DNA of 64,000 nt from contig NZ_CP041216.1 in assembly GCF_020511155.1 (NCBI RefSeq), positions 930,001 to 994,000 on the forward strand. The letters run 5' to 3'. The notes under the pieces were generated by a model. It was not told the origin of the DNA. It worked only from the letters and a program-made list of their open reading frames with translations, and searched no databases. This document shows, piece by piece, positions 48,136 to 58,457 of this stretch; positions within the stretch are counted from its first letter, which is position 1, and each line of letters begins with the position of its first letter. The DNA comes from Shewanella glacialimarina (lineage in GTDB: Bacteria > Pseudomonadota > Gammaproteobacteria > Enterobacterales > Shewanellaceae). The position numbers and the translations under genes are program-made.

Positions 48136-48443
48136 TTATCCTAGCTATCGATAGTTAGATTCGGGGGCATATCTGATATTCAATCTCTTATATTTTTCGC
48201 ATCTGATATTTTGTTTTTAATCTACAGTACCTTTTAACTACAGCTGTAGTTGACTATAACGAAGATAACTTAATACAAAAACGAGAAAACAAGCTTGCTT
48301 TAATAGCTGGTTTTCTAAAGGCGAGAAAAGTAAGTATTGCGTCTAAACGATGATACCTGCGTAAAATTATTTTTTGAATGGTATTTCAAATAAAAAAACG
48401 GCGCTATAAGCGCCGTTTCTGTTCAAACTTTAAAGCCAAAAAG
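48136..48443. other. intergenic region with palindromes between rimI and lipA
   Basis: 308 bases without a gene. It holds an 18-base near-palindrome centred on CTATCGATAG (48141-48158), a ten-base direct repeat ATCTGATATT at 48171-48180 and 48201-48210, a perfect 16-base palindrome AACTACAGCTGTAGTT (48236-48251) and, at its right end, the lipA terminator. No reading frame is convincing. Confidence 0.55.
48392..48418 (-). terminator. terminator of the lipB-lipA unit
   Basis: AAACGGCGC and GCGCCGTTT pair over TATAA, with a T-run leftward. It lies 26 bases after the lipA stop. Confidence 0.9.
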
Positions 48444-49409
48444 TTACTTTACTTCTTTACCCTGAGCTTGCAAATCCGCATGGTAGCTTGAGCGAACAAG
48501 CGGGCCACATGCTGCGTGGGTAAAGCCAAGTTTGTCTGCTAATGCTTTAAGCTCGTCAAACTCTGCTGGTGGTACGTAACGTTCAACCGGCAAGTGGAAC
48601 TTACTTGGTTGTAAATATTGACCTAATGTCAGCATTTCAACCTTGTGAGCACGTAGGTCATGCAGTACTTCTGCAATTTCTTCGTTAGTTTCACCTAAGC
48701 CCATCATTAAGCCAGACTTAGTGGGTACATCAGGATGACGTTCTTTAAACTTTCTCAATAAGTCTAGTGACCACTGATAGTTAGCACCAGGACGCGCTTT
48801 ACGATAATGCTTAGGCGCGGTTTCTAAATTGTGATTGAACACATCAGGTGGCTCAGTGGCTAAAATTTCTAATGCCGCATCGATACGACCACGGAAGTCA
48901 GGCACTAAAATTTCAATTTTAATGTTAGGATTTAACAAGCGAATTTCACGAATACAATCGGCAAAATGTTGTGCGCCACCATCACGTAAGTCATCACGGT
49001 CAACCGAGGTGATCACCACATATTTAAGCTTCATATCCGCAATGGTTTGCGCCAGCTTTTTAGGCTCTTCGGCATCAGCGGCTAATGGACGACCATGGGC
49101 AACATCACAAAATGGGCAGCGACGAGTACAAATAGCGCCGAGGATCATAAAGGTCGCGGTACCGTGATTAAAACATTCAGCTAGGTTAGGGCAAGAGGCT
49201 TCTTCACAAACAGAATGTAAGCCATTTTTACGCAGAGCAGCTTTAATTTCTAAAATACGTGTATTAGATGAAGGCAGCTTTACCCGTAACCAATCTGGCT
49301 TGCGCAGCATGGTTTCGCGCTCTGAGGGTACAATTTTGATCGGAATACGTGCAACTTTATCGGCGTCACGTAATTTAACTCCCGGTTGTAATCTTTCAGG
49401 CCTATTCAT
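48444..49409 (-). CDS. lipA: lipoyl synthase
   Basis: Radical-SAM enzyme that inserts two sulphurs into octanoyl groups on lipoate-dependent enzymes. 321 residues. The sacrificial cluster Cys are in [12 protein letters not shown] (about residues 59-70) and the radical-SAM cluster in CTRRCPFC (about 85-92). Conserved FNHNLET and [12 protein letters not shown] segments follow, and the C-terminal RSSYHAD Ser motif is present. Its ATG overlaps the lipB stop by one base (TAATG), so the two steps of lipoate assembly are made together. Confidence 0.98.
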   Translation of the reverse strand: MNRPERLQPGVKLRDADKVARIPIKIVPSERETMLRKPDWLRVKLPSSNTRILEIKAALRKNGLHSVCEEASCPNLAECFNHGTATFMILGAICTRRCPFCDVAHGRPLAADAEEPKKLAQTIADMKLKYVVITSVDRDDLRDGGAQHFADCIREIRLLNPNIKIEILVPDFRGRIDAALEILATEPPDVFNHNLETAPKHYRKARPGANYQWSLDLLRKFKERHPDVPTKSGLMMGLGETNEEIAEVLHDLRAHKVEMLTLGQYLQPSKFHLPVERYVPPAEFDELKALADKLGFTHAACGPLVRSSYHADLQAQGKEVK

Positions 49410-50104
49410 TATTCTGCTAATCCTTGATGATGCACAAGTTGTTGGTAGCCCATAACTTGGCTAAATGTTTGAATGAGTTTATCGCCAGCTTCAAGTACGG
49501 TTTGTGGACCGCCGAGTGCTTTGCATTGCACCATTTCAAGACCGGCATAACCACAGGGGTTAATACGTTGGAATGGACCTAGGTCCATGTCTACGTTTAA
49601 CGCTAAGCCGTGGAATGAACAGCCTTTTCGAATGCGTAAGCCTAACGAGGCTAGTTTGCGTTCTTGTACATATACGCCGGGGGCATCGGCTTTGGCATAG
49701 GCTTCTACATTATATAGCGCTAACATATTAACTATGCTTTGCTCTATGTTGTTAACCAGCTGCCTGACGCCCATTTTATTACGTTTTATGTCTATAAGTG
49801 GATAAACCACTAGTTGCCCAGGGCCGTGATAGGTGACTTGACCACCACGGTCTACTTGGATCACCGGGATATCGCCAGGATTTAAAATATGCTCACTTTT
49901 ACCCGCTTGACCTTGGGTAAAAACAGGTTGATGTTCGACAACCCAAAGTTCATCTTGGCTATCACTGTCACGGGTGTCAGTAAATTCCTGCATAGCATGC
50001 CATACGGATTGATAGTCTTGCATACCAAGATGGCGAATGTGCAATGTTGATGCTGGCAAGGGCAACGTCTCCCCAAAGGTTGAACCGATCACGTGTATGT
50101 TCAA
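49409..50104 (-). CDS. lipB: octanoyl-[acyl-carrier-protein] transferase
   Basis: Moves octanoate from acyl carrier protein to lipoyl domains, the step before LipA. 231 residues. Conserved blocks are [33 protein letters not shown] (with catalytic Lys partner region later) and [12 protein letters not shown] and the catalytic Cys in INPCGYAG. Compared with E. coli LipB the N-terminus is about 15 residues longer if the first ATG is used, so the true start could be slightly later. Downstream of ybeD and overlapping lipA. Confidence 0.97.
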   Translation of the reverse strand: MNIHVIGSTFGETLPLPASTLHIRHLGMQDYQSVWHAMQEFTDTRDSDSQDELWVVEHQPVFTQGQAGKSEHILNPGDIPVIQVDRGGQVTYHGPGQLVVYPLIDIKRNKMGVRQLVNNIEQSIVNMLALYNVEAYAKADAPGVYVQERKLASLGLRIRKGCSFHGLALNVDMDLGPFQRINPCGYAGLEMVQCKALGGPQTVLEAGDKLIQTFSQVMGYQQLVHHQGLAE

Positions 50105-50168
50105 CGTGTTTAAAATAATTCCTGACTATTATACTCAAGTTTTACACGTTTACAGAACTCTTTAACGA

Positions 50169-50447
50169 TTAGAGTACGCGTTTTACGCCCTCAATAGCGG
50201 CAAGATCAATATACGCTTTTTCAATATGTTCTTTACTGGTGACGGTAATGCGGATCGTAATCGAATAATAACTGCCTTTGCTTGATGTTTTAACGGTTGG
50301 CACATAGTCGCCTGGGGCAAGTTGTTGCGCTACTGCGACAACGCGATCGGCCAAGGTGTCATCAGCATCGCCAATAACTTTAAATGGACATGCATTAGGA
50401 AACGTCATTACTTCATCAAAAGTGGTATTTAACATCGGATTACTCAT
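50169..50447 (-). CDS. ybeD: DUF493 family protein YbeD
   Basis: A 92-residue protein with an ACT-like fold. It has [18 protein letters not shown] near the start and [26 protein letters not shown] at the end, split as [16 protein letters not shown] and AIEGVKRVL. It is found between dacA and lipB in many gammaproteobacteria. Function is undefined, though the constant position suggests a link with lipoate or envelope genes. It is 64 bases upstream of lipB. Confidence 0.93.
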   Translation of the reverse strand: MSNPMLNTTFDEVMTFPNACPFKVIGDADDTLADRVVAVAQQLAPGDYVPTVKTSSKGSYYSITIRITVTSKEHIEKAYIDLAAIEGVKRVL

Positions 50448-50514
50448 TGGTGATTGTTACATTAAATATGGAGGTGATTATACCTGATTCAAGGCTTAGA
50501 TAACTTGAAATAAT

Positions 50515-50537
50515 AAAGCCGCTGTAAAAGCGGCTTT
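50515..50537 (-). terminator. hairpin terminator after dacA
   Basis: AAAGCCGC and GCGGCTTT pair over seven bases; leftward the sequence TTTATTATTT follows. It lies 33 bases after the dacA stop. Confidence 0.7.
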
Positions 50538-50569
50538 AATCAACTGATTTTCAGGCTAATTATTATTGC

Positions 50570-51784
50570 TTATTCAAACCAGCTAGCAAACATTTGTTTG
50601 AAATAGTCCATCAATTTGCTGAACCAGCTACCTTCTTCAACAGTATTTAATGTCACTAAAGGGTACTGAGCAATGTCTTTTCCATCTAATTGGAAGAACA
50701 CACGGCCAACCGTTTCGCCTTTTGCAAGTGGGGCACTTAATGGTTTAGTTAACTCAAAGTTAGCTTGTAAGTCTTTGGCTTTACCACGGTTGATGGTAAT
50801 AGGCGTATCGGTCAAGACGCCTAGGTCAACATTGTCAACATCGCCATACCAGATTTTTTGGCTAACAAAGGTGTCACCTGCTTTATAAGGCGTGATCGTT
50901 TCAAAAAAGCGGAAACCGTAGTTAAGTAACTTTTTGCTTTCAGCTTTACGCGCTGATTCGCTGCTAGTGCCCAGTACTACGGTAATTAAGCGCATGCCAT
51001 CGTCACTGGTGGCGGATGAGACTAAGTTATATCCCGCACCTGAAGTATGACCTGTTTTAATGCCGTCTACTTTTAAGCTGTTATCCCACAGTAGTCCATT
51101 GCGGTTGTATTGTTTAATACCATTAAAGGTAAAAGATTTTTCTGAATAGACACGATATTCTTCTGGTACATCACGGATAAGTGCTGCACCTAAAATAGCC
51201 ATATCGTAGGCGGTGGTTTTATGATTTTCTGAATCTAAACCGTGGGAGTTTTCAAAGTAGCTGTCATTCATACCTAGCTGCTTTGCCCACGAGTTCATTA
51301 AGTCAACAAATGCACCTTCTGTACCAGCAATGTGTTCTGCCATAGCCACACAAGCATCATTACCTGATTGAATAACAATGCCACGATTTAAATCGGATAC
51401 TTTTACGGTTTTGCCGACTTCAATGAACATTTTTGATGAGTCAGGAAAGTTTTTTGACCAGGCATTTTTGGTGATAAGCACATCATCATCTAATGAAATA
51501 TTACCCACTTTAACTTCATGGCCAATTACGTAACTGGTCAGCATTTTAGTTAAACTAGCAGGGTTTAAACTGTCATAAGCATTCTGTTCAGCGATGACGC
51601 GGCCTGAATAATAATCCATTAAGACGTAAGCTTTTGCTGCAACGCTAGGTGCATCAGGTGTAACCATTGGGGCGCGATTGGGAGTTGGACGTGCATCTGG
51701 CTGCGGTGTGTTGGCAGAAGAGGTAAACGACACAAAAGAAAGTAGCAGTGCAGTCGAAATTGGGGCTTTAGCAATATTTATCAT
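50570..51784 (-). CDS. dacA: D-alanyl-D-alanine carboxypeptidase (PBP5)
   Basis: Removes the terminal D-Ala from peptidoglycan pentapeptides. 404 residues with a signal peptide (about 1-24). Motifs in order: SLTK (active Ser, in NPASLTKMLT), SGN (in IQSGNDACVA) and KTG (in GIKTGHTSGAGYN). A C-terminal beta-domain and the final amphipathic helix (WFSKLMDYFKQMFASWF) anchor it to the outer face of the inner membrane. It lies with rlpA, mltB, rodA and mrdA, the cell-elongation genes. Confidence 0.97.
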   Translation of the reverse strand: MINIAKAPISTALLLSFVSFTSSANTPQPDARPTPNRAPMVTPDAPSVAAKAYVLMDYYSGRVIAEQNAYDSLNPASLTKMLTSYVIGHEVKVGNISLDDDVLITKNAWSKNFPDSSKMFIEVGKTVKVSDLNRGIVIQSGNDACVAMAEHIAGTEGAFVDLMNSWAKQLGMNDSYFENSHGLDSENHKTTAYDMAILGAALIRDVPEEYRVYSEKSFTFNGIKQYNRNGLLWDNSLKVDGIKTGHTSGAGYNLVSSATSDDGMRLITVVLGTSSESARKAESKKLLNYGFRFFETITPYKAGDTFVSQKIWYGDVDNVDLGVLTDTPITINRGKAKDLQANFELTKPLSAPLAKGETVGRVFFQLDGKDIAQYPLVTLNTVEEGSWFSKLMDYFKQMFASWFE

Positions 51785-51896
51785 GAAATTAGCTGGTCTC
51801 TATTAATTCGAAGAAAAGACAATAAAAAAGATTATAACATTAGTCGTGTCACTATTAGTCAACGAAATTGCATTAAGGTTCCTTAATCGAATAAAT

Positions 51897-52721
51897 TTAA
51901 GGAACAATAAAGCTTTGTGGGTAACCTTGGCTATGTAAGTTATCTAATAATTTATTGGTTAAGTAAATTTTACCAATCGGGCCTAGTTGAACTCGATGCA
52001 AGCCATTACTTGACACAATCCGAGACGAAACACCGTATTTATTTTCGAGTTCTTTGGCTAAGGCATTCACACGTAGTTTGTCTTTGGATGCTGCGACTTG
52101 AATATAATGAACTTCGTTACTGGTCGCCTCTGATATGGTTCGCTGGTCATTTGATTCAATATGAATCACTTCAATTTTCACTTTAGCGGTGCCTTTTGCC
52201 AACATATCTAGGTGATAAGCGCCGGCATAGGATAAGTCAATTACGCGGCCATTATGGAAAGGTCCGCGATCATTTACCCTCACAATAATTTGTTTATTAT
52301 TTTCAAGGTTAGTGACTTTAACGTAACTTGGCAGCGGTAAGTTTTTATGTGCTGCTGACATGGTATACATGTCATAGGTTTCACCATTTGAGGTCAAGTG
52401 GCCATGAAACTTAGCCCCATACCATGATGCGTGACCGGTTTCGGAAAAGCCTTTACCTGTAGGTAGTACTTTATAGCTTTTGCCTAAAACAGTGTAATTA
52501 CGATTGCCTTGGCGGGTGTATGCTTCGTATTTTGGCACCGCATTTTTAACTTTGCTGACATCTGGCGCATTATCAGGATAGCGGTCATCTGCCATTTGGT
52601 AACGACCCGATTGGCTACTTGCCCCTACACTGCCTTTTTTGTTATCTGGTTTTGATGAACATGCTGCCATAAGCAATATGATCATCATGGCGATGGCACT
52701 TAAATAGAGTTTATTTTGCAT
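51897..52721 (-). CDS. rlpA: septal-ring lytic transglycosylase RlpA
   Basis: Lipoprotein (lipobox LLMAACS, Cys near 21) of 274 residues. The double-psi beta-barrel has the catalytic layout GHASWYGAKFHGHLTSNGE, with RVNDRGPFHNGRVIDLS further on. The C-terminal SPOR domain (about 200-274: VHYIQVAASKDKLRVNALA) binds denuded glycan. In Pseudomonas RlpA cuts naked glycan strands at septa. Its start overlaps the mltB stop by 11 bases. Confidence 0.95.
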   Translation of the reverse strand: MQNKLYLSAIAMMIILLMAACSSKPDNKKGSVGASSQSGRYQMADDRYPDNAPDVSKVKNAVPKYEAYTRQGNRNYTVLGKSYKVLPTGKGFSETGHASWYGAKFHGHLTSNGETYDMYTMSAAHKNLPLPSYVKVTNLENNKQIIVRVNDRGPFHNGRVIDLSYAGAYHLDMLAKGTAKVKIEVIHIESNDQRTISEATSNEVHYIQVAASKDKLRVNALAKELENKYGVSSRIVSSNGLHRVQLGPIGKIYLTNKLLDNLHSQGYPQSFIVP

Positions 52722-53706
52722 TGTATTGGGCTTTTAATTGTTCGCTAAATTGGTAAACCGCCATTGCATAAAGCGGGCTACGATTATATCGGGTGATAAC
52801 ATAAAAGTTTTTAAGTCCCAACCAGTATTCGTCTGCTTTGGGTTGTTCTAATTTTACTAATAGCGCTTGCTGAGAAACATCAATGTCTTGTGCAGATGCC
52901 AAGCTTAATGTCGGAGCCAAAATATCTGAGGCTCGATAATGTAATCTCTCTTTAGTCCATACTTTGGCTTTTGGCGCTTTATTATCGGTATGATTTAGCG
53001 GTAGGGCCACCGGTGCGCCTCGTTGCCAACCATGCTGATGAAAATAATTTGCTACGCTGCCAATCGCATCGGCTTTACTCGTGAGTAAGTCTCTGCGGCC
53101 ATCACCACTGAAGTCGACTGAGTAATGGCGATAACTAGATGGAATAAATTGACCAAACCCCATCGCGCCGGCATACGAGCCTTTTAAGCTGGCATTATCG
53201 AGCTGTTCTTCCTTAATGAGTGACATCAAGTTACCGTATTCACTTCTAAAAAAAGTGGCCCTTGGGGCATAGTAAAAGCCTAAAGTGTACAGGGCATCTT
53301 GCACGCGATAGTTACCCATGTAACCACCGTAAAATGTTTCAATACCTATAATGGCGACAATGATTTGCGGGTCAACATTAAATTTATCGGCAGCTTTGGC
53401 TATGGTATCGGCATTTTCATGCCAAAACTCTAGCCCTTTTGCCAAGCGTTTTTCGGTTAGGAAAATAGGAAAATACTGGTGCCAAGGCTTTGCTTCCCAG
53501 GGTTTTGTTATGGCATCAATCACTTCTTGGGTATAAGTCGACTCATTTAAAAATGCTTCAATTTCTTGTTGACTAAAACCTTGTTTAATTTGCTCAGCCA
53601 TAAACTGTTTTTTTAAGGCGTCGACATCTGTCGCGGCTGAGGCGATACCAATATGACTCGATACCATTAGGGTGATCGCGCTAAACAAACGGGTAGATAA
53701 TTTCAT
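52711..53706 (-). CDS. mltB: membrane-bound lytic murein transglycosylase B
   Basis: Cleaves peptidoglycan glycan strands to give anhydro-muropeptides. 331 residues with a signal peptide (about 1-24, ending ASA). The catalytic Glu is in IVAIIGIETFYGG (about residue 123), followed by SYAGAMGFGQFIPSSYR and DFSGDGRRDL, all MltB marks. No lipobox Cys is seen, so this copy is probably soluble in the periplasm (as in SltB-type forms). Nine bases separate it from rodA; it overlaps rlpA. Confidence 0.94.
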   Translation of the reverse strand: MKLSTRLFSAITLMVSSHIGIASAATDVDALKKQFMAEQIKQGFSQQEIEAFLNESTYTQEVIDAITKPWEAKPWHQYFPIFLTEKRLAKGLEFWHENADTIAKAADKFNVDPQIIVAIIGIETFYGGYMGNYRVQDALYTLGFYYAPRATFFRSEYGNLMSLIKEEQLDNASLKGSYAGAMGFGQFIPSSYRHYSVDFSGDGRRDLLTSKADAIGSVANYFHQHGWQRGAPVALPLNHTDNKAPKAKVWTKERLHYRASDILAPTLSLASAQDIDVSQQALLVKLEQPKADEYWLGLKNFYVITRYNRSPLYAMAVYQFSEQLKAQYNAK

Positions 53707-53715
53707 TACACCTTC

Positions 53716-54849
53716 CTATCGATCAATAAATCGTCTATGAGTTTGAATACTCATTAAAATGCCGAAGCCTGTCATTAGTGTCATCATTGATGTGCCGCCA
53801 TAGCTGACTAGCGGTAAAGGCACGCCTACTACAGGTAGAATACCTGAAACCATGCCTATGTTAACAAAGATGTATACAAAGAATGTGAGTGTAATACTGC
53901 CAGCCAATAAACGTGCAAAACTAGTTTGTGCCCGTGAGGCTATGACTAAACCACGGCCAATAATGAACAGATAAATAGCCAATAGTAATAAACTGCCCAT
54001 TAAACCAAATTCTTCACCAATAACACCAAAGATGAAGTCGGTGTGTCTTTCGGGTAAAAACTCCAACTGGGACTGTGACCCATTAAGCCAACCCTTGCCC
54101 CAAAATCCACCTGAGCCAATGGCTATTTTAGATTGAATAATATGATAACCCGCACCTAAGGGATCTTTCTCCGGGTCGAATAATGTCAGCACGCGAGTAC
54201 GCTGATAGTCGTGCATTAAAAAGAACCATAAAATCGGCAAAAAAATCAGTCCGGCAATGATAATAGCACCCACTATTAACCAGCTCATGCCCGATAAAAA
54301 CAACACAAACACCCCTGATGCGGCAACTAAAATTGAGGTGCCTAAGTCTGGTTGCTTGGCGATCAGTAGCGTTGGAATTAATAGGATGATTGCACCACCT
54401 GCAAGGTGGCGTTTTTTAGGCGGTAAGGGGAATTTACTGATATACCATGCCATGGTGATGGGGAAGGCAAGTTTAATAAGCTCTGAGGGTTGAAATTCCA
54501 TAAAGCCAAGATTTATCCAGCGCTGCGCGCCCTTGTTAATGGTGCCAAAAAAATCTACCCCTAACAATAAAATAATACCCGCGACATAAATAGGTAGCGC
54601 CCAGCGCTTTAATGCTTCGGGATTAATTTGTGCCATAGCAAGCATAATGAGTAAAGATAACCCCATTCGCACTAACTGACGTTCCATCATAGCCATGCTT
54701 TCGCCACTGGCTGAATAAATGACGAATAATCCAAATGCCATTAATATCAATAGACCTGACAATAGCGGTAAGTCAATATGCAGCTTTTGCCAAATATTTT
54801 TTTTATGATGATGACCGTGACTATGGTGGCTATTCATTTGGTTGCTCAT
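53716..54849 (-). CDS. rodA: peptidoglycan glycosyltransferase RodA
   Basis: SEDS-family inner-membrane glycosyltransferase that polymerises lipid II for cell elongation with PBP2. 377 residues with about ten membrane helices. Conserved segments are [26 protein letters not shown] and [12 protein letters not shown]. The N-terminus carries a His-rich stretch ([10 protein letters not shown]) before the first helix, which is not part of the conserved fold. The start at 54849 overlaps mrdA by 20 bases; an ATG at 54837 (overlap 8) is the alternative. Confidence 0.96.
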   Translation of the reverse strand: MSNQMNSHHSHGHHHKKNIWQKLHIDLPLLSGLLILMAFGLFVIYSASGESMAMMERQLVRMGLSLLIMLAMAQINPEALKRWALPIYVAGIILLLGVDFFGTINKGAQRWINLGFMEFQPSELIKLAFPITMAWYISKFPLPPKKRHLAGGAIILLIPTLLIAKQPDLGTSILVAASGVFVLFLSGMSWLIVGAIIIAGLIFLPILWFFLMHDYQRTRVLTLFDPEKDPLGAGYHIIQSKIAIGSGGFWGKGWLNGSQSQLEFLPERHTDFIFGVIGEEFGLMGSLLLLAIYLFIIGRGLVIASRAQTSFARLLAGSITLTFFVYIFVNIGMVSGILPVVGVPLPLVSYGGTSMMTLMTGFGILMSIQTHRRFIDR

Positions 54850-56737
54850 TTGCAGGCGCTGTAGCGGTATCTGTTAGTGTGTCGCTAGGTACAGTCCATT
54901 CATCCCTAAGGATATATTCGTCCAGTAAGGCGCGCGCTAATGGCCCTGCATTAGCACCACCCCAACCAGCATTTTCAAGCACAACGGCTAAGGCGATGCG
55001 TGGATTCTCATAGGGGGCGTAGGCAACAATGAGTGCATTGTCGCGTAAATGCTCTGCAATAGTATCAGCATTATACTTTTCATCTTGGCCTACCGAGAAC
55101 ACCTGCGCAGTACCTGTTTTCATTGCAGCTGTGTACGTCGCATCAGTAAATCTTGATTTATCAGCTGTTTGACGCATTGCTTCGTTAATAATGTCCCAGT
55201 TTCTAGGGTTTTTGAGCTCAATAGGTGGCAGCTCATCTATTGGCGCATCAATTTTGACCTTGTCATCTTTAAACGTTTTCAATAAATGCGGGGTAAAACG
55301 TCGACCTTTGTTTGCCAGAATTGCTGTAGAACTAGCGAGTTGTAATGGCGTACTGGTCCAGTATCCTTGACCAATACCAACAGAAATCGTGTCGCCAATA
55401 TACCAGGCTTGGTTGTAACGTAAGCGTTTCCAGTCACGTGATGGCATAATGCCTGCGACTTCTTCATATATATCGATATTGGTTCTTTCACCAAAACCAA
55501 ATTGCGCCATAAAACTGGCCATTTTATCGATACCGACTTTATAAACTAGGTCGTAGAAAAAGATATCGCATGAATCAACAATGGCATGATAAACATCAAC
55601 CCATCCATGGCCCCATTTTTTCCAATCGCGCCATTTGCGTTCAACGCCAGGAATTTGCCAAAAGCCAGGATCCCAAACCCGTGTTTTCTCACTAATTGCG
55701 CGTTCTTCTAAACCAAGGAGTGCAACTAATGGCTTAATAGTGGATGCAGGGGAATATTGCCCCTGGGTGGCGCGGTTTATTAATGGCCGAGATTTATCAT
55801 TCAGTAACTCACTATATCCTTTGCTGCTAATGCCATGGACAAATAAGTTTGCGTCATAGCTTGGACTAGACACCATAGCTAAAATACCACCGTCTCGAGG
55901 ATCGATGGCAACCACTGACCCCCGTCTACCCGCTAACAACTCCATTGCTTTTTGTTGAAGTTTTAAATCAAGCGTGAGATATATATCCTGCCCAGGGGTC
56001 GGCGGAGTGACTCTCAAGGTGCGAATAACTCGGCCACGGTTATTCACTTCTTCTTCTAAATGTCCTGGTAGTCCATGGAGTAAAGTCTCATAGAATTTTT
56101 CGATACCTTGTTTGCCAATATCGTTAGTCGCTGCATAATTTTTCCAGCTATTACTTTTTTCTAACAGTGCTTTATCACTGGTGTTAATTCTACCAACATA
56201 ACCCAGAACATGCGTCATGAGGCTATTGTATGGGTAGTTACGTTTTAACCCTGCTTCAACATAAATACCGGGAAACATGTGTTGATCAACTGAAAAAGCG
56301 GCTACTTGCTCTTCGGTCAATTTTCCCTTAATGGTTAGCGGTTTAAAGCGCCGATGAAACTTAAGGGTTTCTCTAATTTGCTCACGTTCTTCTTGAGATA
56401 TCTCAACCACAGCATTGAGTTGATCAAAAGTGGCATCAAGATCTTCAATTCGCTCAGGGATCATTTCAAGAGAGTGATAAGGTTGGTTTTCTGCGAGTAG
56501 CTGACCGTGTCGGTCAAAAATAAGTCCGCGACTGGGGGCGGTGGGGACAACTCTAATACGGTTATCGTTGGAGCGGGTTTCATAATCTTTGTAAGAAACC
56601 ACCTGTAATTGATACAGATTAAAAAATACTATACTGAGTAAAATGAACACGCAAAAAAAAGTGAACAATGCACGGCGTTTGAATAACGAAGCCTCGGCGG
56701 CGTGGTCATGCATTGTGATGCGCTTCTTTGGCGGCAC
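54830..56737 (-). CDS. mrdA: penicillin-binding protein 2
   Basis: Monofunctional transpeptidase for lateral-wall growth, anchored by one N-terminal helix (about residues 25-48). 635 residues. After the helix come [17 protein letters not shown], the pedestal domain, and the transpeptidase domain with SPASTIKP (active Ser, near 331), the SCD box (in [10 protein letters not shown]) and KTGTAQ. The C-terminal tail is Thr/Asp-rich. It is followed directly by rodA, its glycosyltransferase partner. The start may be the ATG eight codons later (MHDHAAEAS), which matches E. coli better. Confidence 0.97.
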   Translation of the reverse strand: MPPKKRITMHDHAAEASLFKRRALFTFFCVFILLSIVFFNLYQLQVVSYKDYETRSNDNRIRVVPTAPSRGLIFDRHGQLLAENQPYHSLEMIPERIEDLDATFDQLNAVVEISQEEREQIRETLKFHRRFKPLTIKGKLTEEQVAAFSVDQHMFPGIYVEAGLKRNYPYNSLMTHVLGYVGRINTSDKALLEKSNSWKNYAATNDIGKQGIEKFYETLLHGLPGHLEEEVNNRGRVIRTLRVTPPTPGQDIYLTLDLKLQQKAMELLAGRRGSVVAIDPRDGGILAMVSSPSYDANLFVHGISSKGYSELLNDKSRPLINRATQGQYSPASTIKPLVALLGLEERAISEKTRVWDPGFWQIPGVERKWRDWKKWGHGWVDVYHAIVDSCDIFFYDLVYKVGIDKMASFMAQFGFGERTNIDIYEEVAGIMPSRDWKRLRYNQAWYIGDTISVGIGQGYWTSTPLQLASSTAILANKGRRFTPHLLKTFKDDKVKIDAPIDELPPIELKNPRNWDIINEAMRQTADKSRFTDATYTAAMKTGTAQVFSVGQDEKYNADTIAEHLRDNALIVAYAPYENPRIALAVVLENAGWGGANAGPLARALLDEYILRDEWTVPSDTLTDTATAPANEQPNE

Positions 56738-56835
56738 TTAAGTCTCCAGCGTGTAAATAGCGAAAAGGTTAGCGTCGCTTTTATAGTGTTGTGGTATCAA
56801 CAACCATAAATGTCTTTTAATGAACTCACACCCTA

Positions 56836-57306
56836 TTACTCGCGATGATAAGGATGATTATTATTGATGCTCCAGGCGCGATAGAGGCTTTCACCAATTA
56901 AGATACGCACAAGTGGATGTGGTAATGTTAGGGCTGACAAACACCAGCTTTGATCTGCTGCGGCCTTGCAGGCTGGGGCAAGTCCTTCTGGCCCACCAAT
57001 CAATAAACTTACATCTCGTCCATCTAATTGCCACTTTGTCATTTGTTCAGCTAAATCGGGTGTTGTCCAATTTTTACCGGGCAAATCTAAGCTCACAATA
57101 TGATTGCCTTTTGCAACAGCGGCTAGCATTGCTTCGCCTTCTTTTTGCAAAATTCGAGCGATATCAGCATTCTTGCCCCGTTTACCCGCAGTGATTTCGA
57201 CTAATTCTAGCGGCATATCCCGGGGGAAACGACGCTGATATTCTTCAAAACCTCGGGTAACCCAGTCGGGCATTTTTGTGCCTACGGCAATCAGTTGTAA
57301 CTTCAT
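56836..57306 (-). CDS. rlmH: 23S rRNA pseudouridine-1915 N3-methyltransferase
   Basis: SPOUT-class methyltransferase acting on pseudouridine 1915 in helix 69 of 23S rRNA. 156 residues, normal length. It starts [16 protein letters not shown], and has [24 protein letters not shown] and the C-terminal knot [20 protein letters not shown]. The start codon overlaps the rsfS stop (TAATG), the pairing seen in many bacteria, where both act on the large subunit. Confidence 0.97.
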   Translation of the reverse strand: MKLQLIAVGTKMPDWVTRGFEEYQRRFPRDMPLELVEITAGKRGKNADIARILQKEGEAMLAAVAKGNHIVSLDLPGKNWTTPDLAEQMTKWQLDGRDVSLLIGGPEGLAPACKAAADQSWCLSALTLPHPLVRILIGESLYRAWSINNNHPYHRE

Positions 57307-57635
57307 TAGGCGTTATTGTTCGACCACAATTTTTCAAGCTCGTAATATTCACGAGTTTGTTCTTGCATCACATGAACAATCACTTCACCTAGGTCTACTA
57401 ATACCCATTCGCTGCTGTCACGGCCTTCAACACCAAGTGGTTGCATGCCAGCTTTTTTGGCTTCAACAACAAGATGTTCACCAATAGAGCGAACGTGTGT
57501 TTTAGATGTACCAGTACAAATCACCATAGTATCAGTGATAGTTGATTGTTTTTTAACATCTAATACAACGATGTTTTTTGCTTTTAAGTCTTCGATTTTA
57601 TCGACGACGAAATCTTTCAGTTCGGTGCTTTGCAC
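57306..57635 (-). CDS. rsfS: ribosomal silencing factor RsfS
   Basis: Binds ribosomal protein L14 and blocks joining of subunits when nutrients are low. 109 residues from GTG 57635, which gives [17 protein letters not shown] and matches E. coli RsfS in position. GTGAGG lies upstream at suitable spacing. The frame extends another 21 codons upstream, but that part lacks family similarity. Core segments [18 protein letters not shown] and [20 protein letters not shown] are intact. It overlaps rlmH by one base. Confidence 0.95.
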   Translation of the reverse strand: MQSTELKDFVVDKIEDLKAKNIVVLDVKKQSTITDTMVICTGTSKTHVRSIGEHLVVEAKKAGMQPLGVEGRDSSEWVLVDLGEVIVHVMQEQTREYYELEKLWSNNNA

Positions 57636-57789
57636 GCGAATTACCTCACTAGTCAAAATTAACGGGGCATTATACTCAATTTCATCCCACGGAAGCAATT
57701 AAGCAAAGGTGTTTATGCTGATCCATATTGCAATGAGGGCGCGACAAACAGCTTTAATACTATTTAGATTTGTTTTGGTGATTGGTTAT

Positions 57790-58443
57790 TTAACAAAGAT
57801 ATAACTTATGTTGCTGAATATAGCTAAGCGTAGAAGGCATAATAAGTTCATTGACTGGCTGATTGTTGTGTAGCTTGTGACGTATATCGGTTGAAGAAAT
57901 ATTCTGTAAAGCGATAGCGACTGGAATGACTGCACCGTGTGTTGGTGGTGTTTGGTGAGATGCTAATTGTTGTAAATAATCGACATGGTTAATTGATTTG
58001 CTATCAAGTACTTGCTGCATTGAATTACAGGTGTCAAGTTGCCAGCCTGGACGTTGGCATAGCACGATATGGCAATGATTAAATAATGTTTGCCATAGAT
58101 GCCAGCTAGGTAAGTGTAAAAATGAATCCATTCCCATAATAAAATAAAACTGATGCTGCGGATAAGTGTGCTGTAAATTCTGTAGGCTCACGACAGTATA
58201 TGAAGGGCTATCACGGTTAATTTCAATGTCACAGACCTCAAAATCACTGAATTGCTGGCAAACATCTTCTACCATGGCAAGTCGGTGTTTGCTGCTAACA
58301 TTAGTGGATTGCTTATGGGGCGGAATATGATTTGGCATCAGCCACACTTTGTCCAAGTGTAATTGCTGTTTCACTTCTAGTGCAGGGCGAATATGGCCTA
58401 AATGGATAGGGTCGAAGGTGCCGCCTAAAATACCTATTCGCAT
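57790..58443 (-). CDS. nadD: nicotinate-nucleotide adenylyltransferase
   Basis: Converts nicotinate mononucleotide and ATP to deamido-NAD. 217 residues. The N-terminal GILGGTFDPIHLGHIRPA contains the nucleotidyltransferase GGxFDPxHxGH motif. The segments MPNHIPPHK and the C-terminal SSTDIRHKL (the ISxTxIR motif) are also present. It lies 14 bases downstream of holA and 154 bases upstream of rsfS. Confidence 0.97.
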   Translation of the reverse strand: MRIGILGGTFDPIHLGHIRPALEVKQQLHLDKVWLMPNHIPPHKQSTNVSSKHRLAMVEDVCQQFSDFEVCDIEINRDSPSYTVVSLQNLQHTYPQHQFYFIMGMDSFLHLPSWHLWQTLFNHCHIVLCQRPGWQLDTCNSMQQVLDSKSINHVDYLQQLASHQTPPTHGAVIPVAIALQNISSTDIRHKLHNNQPVNELIMPSTLSYIQQHKLYLC

Positions 58444-58457
58444 GTTTAATCCTAGGT

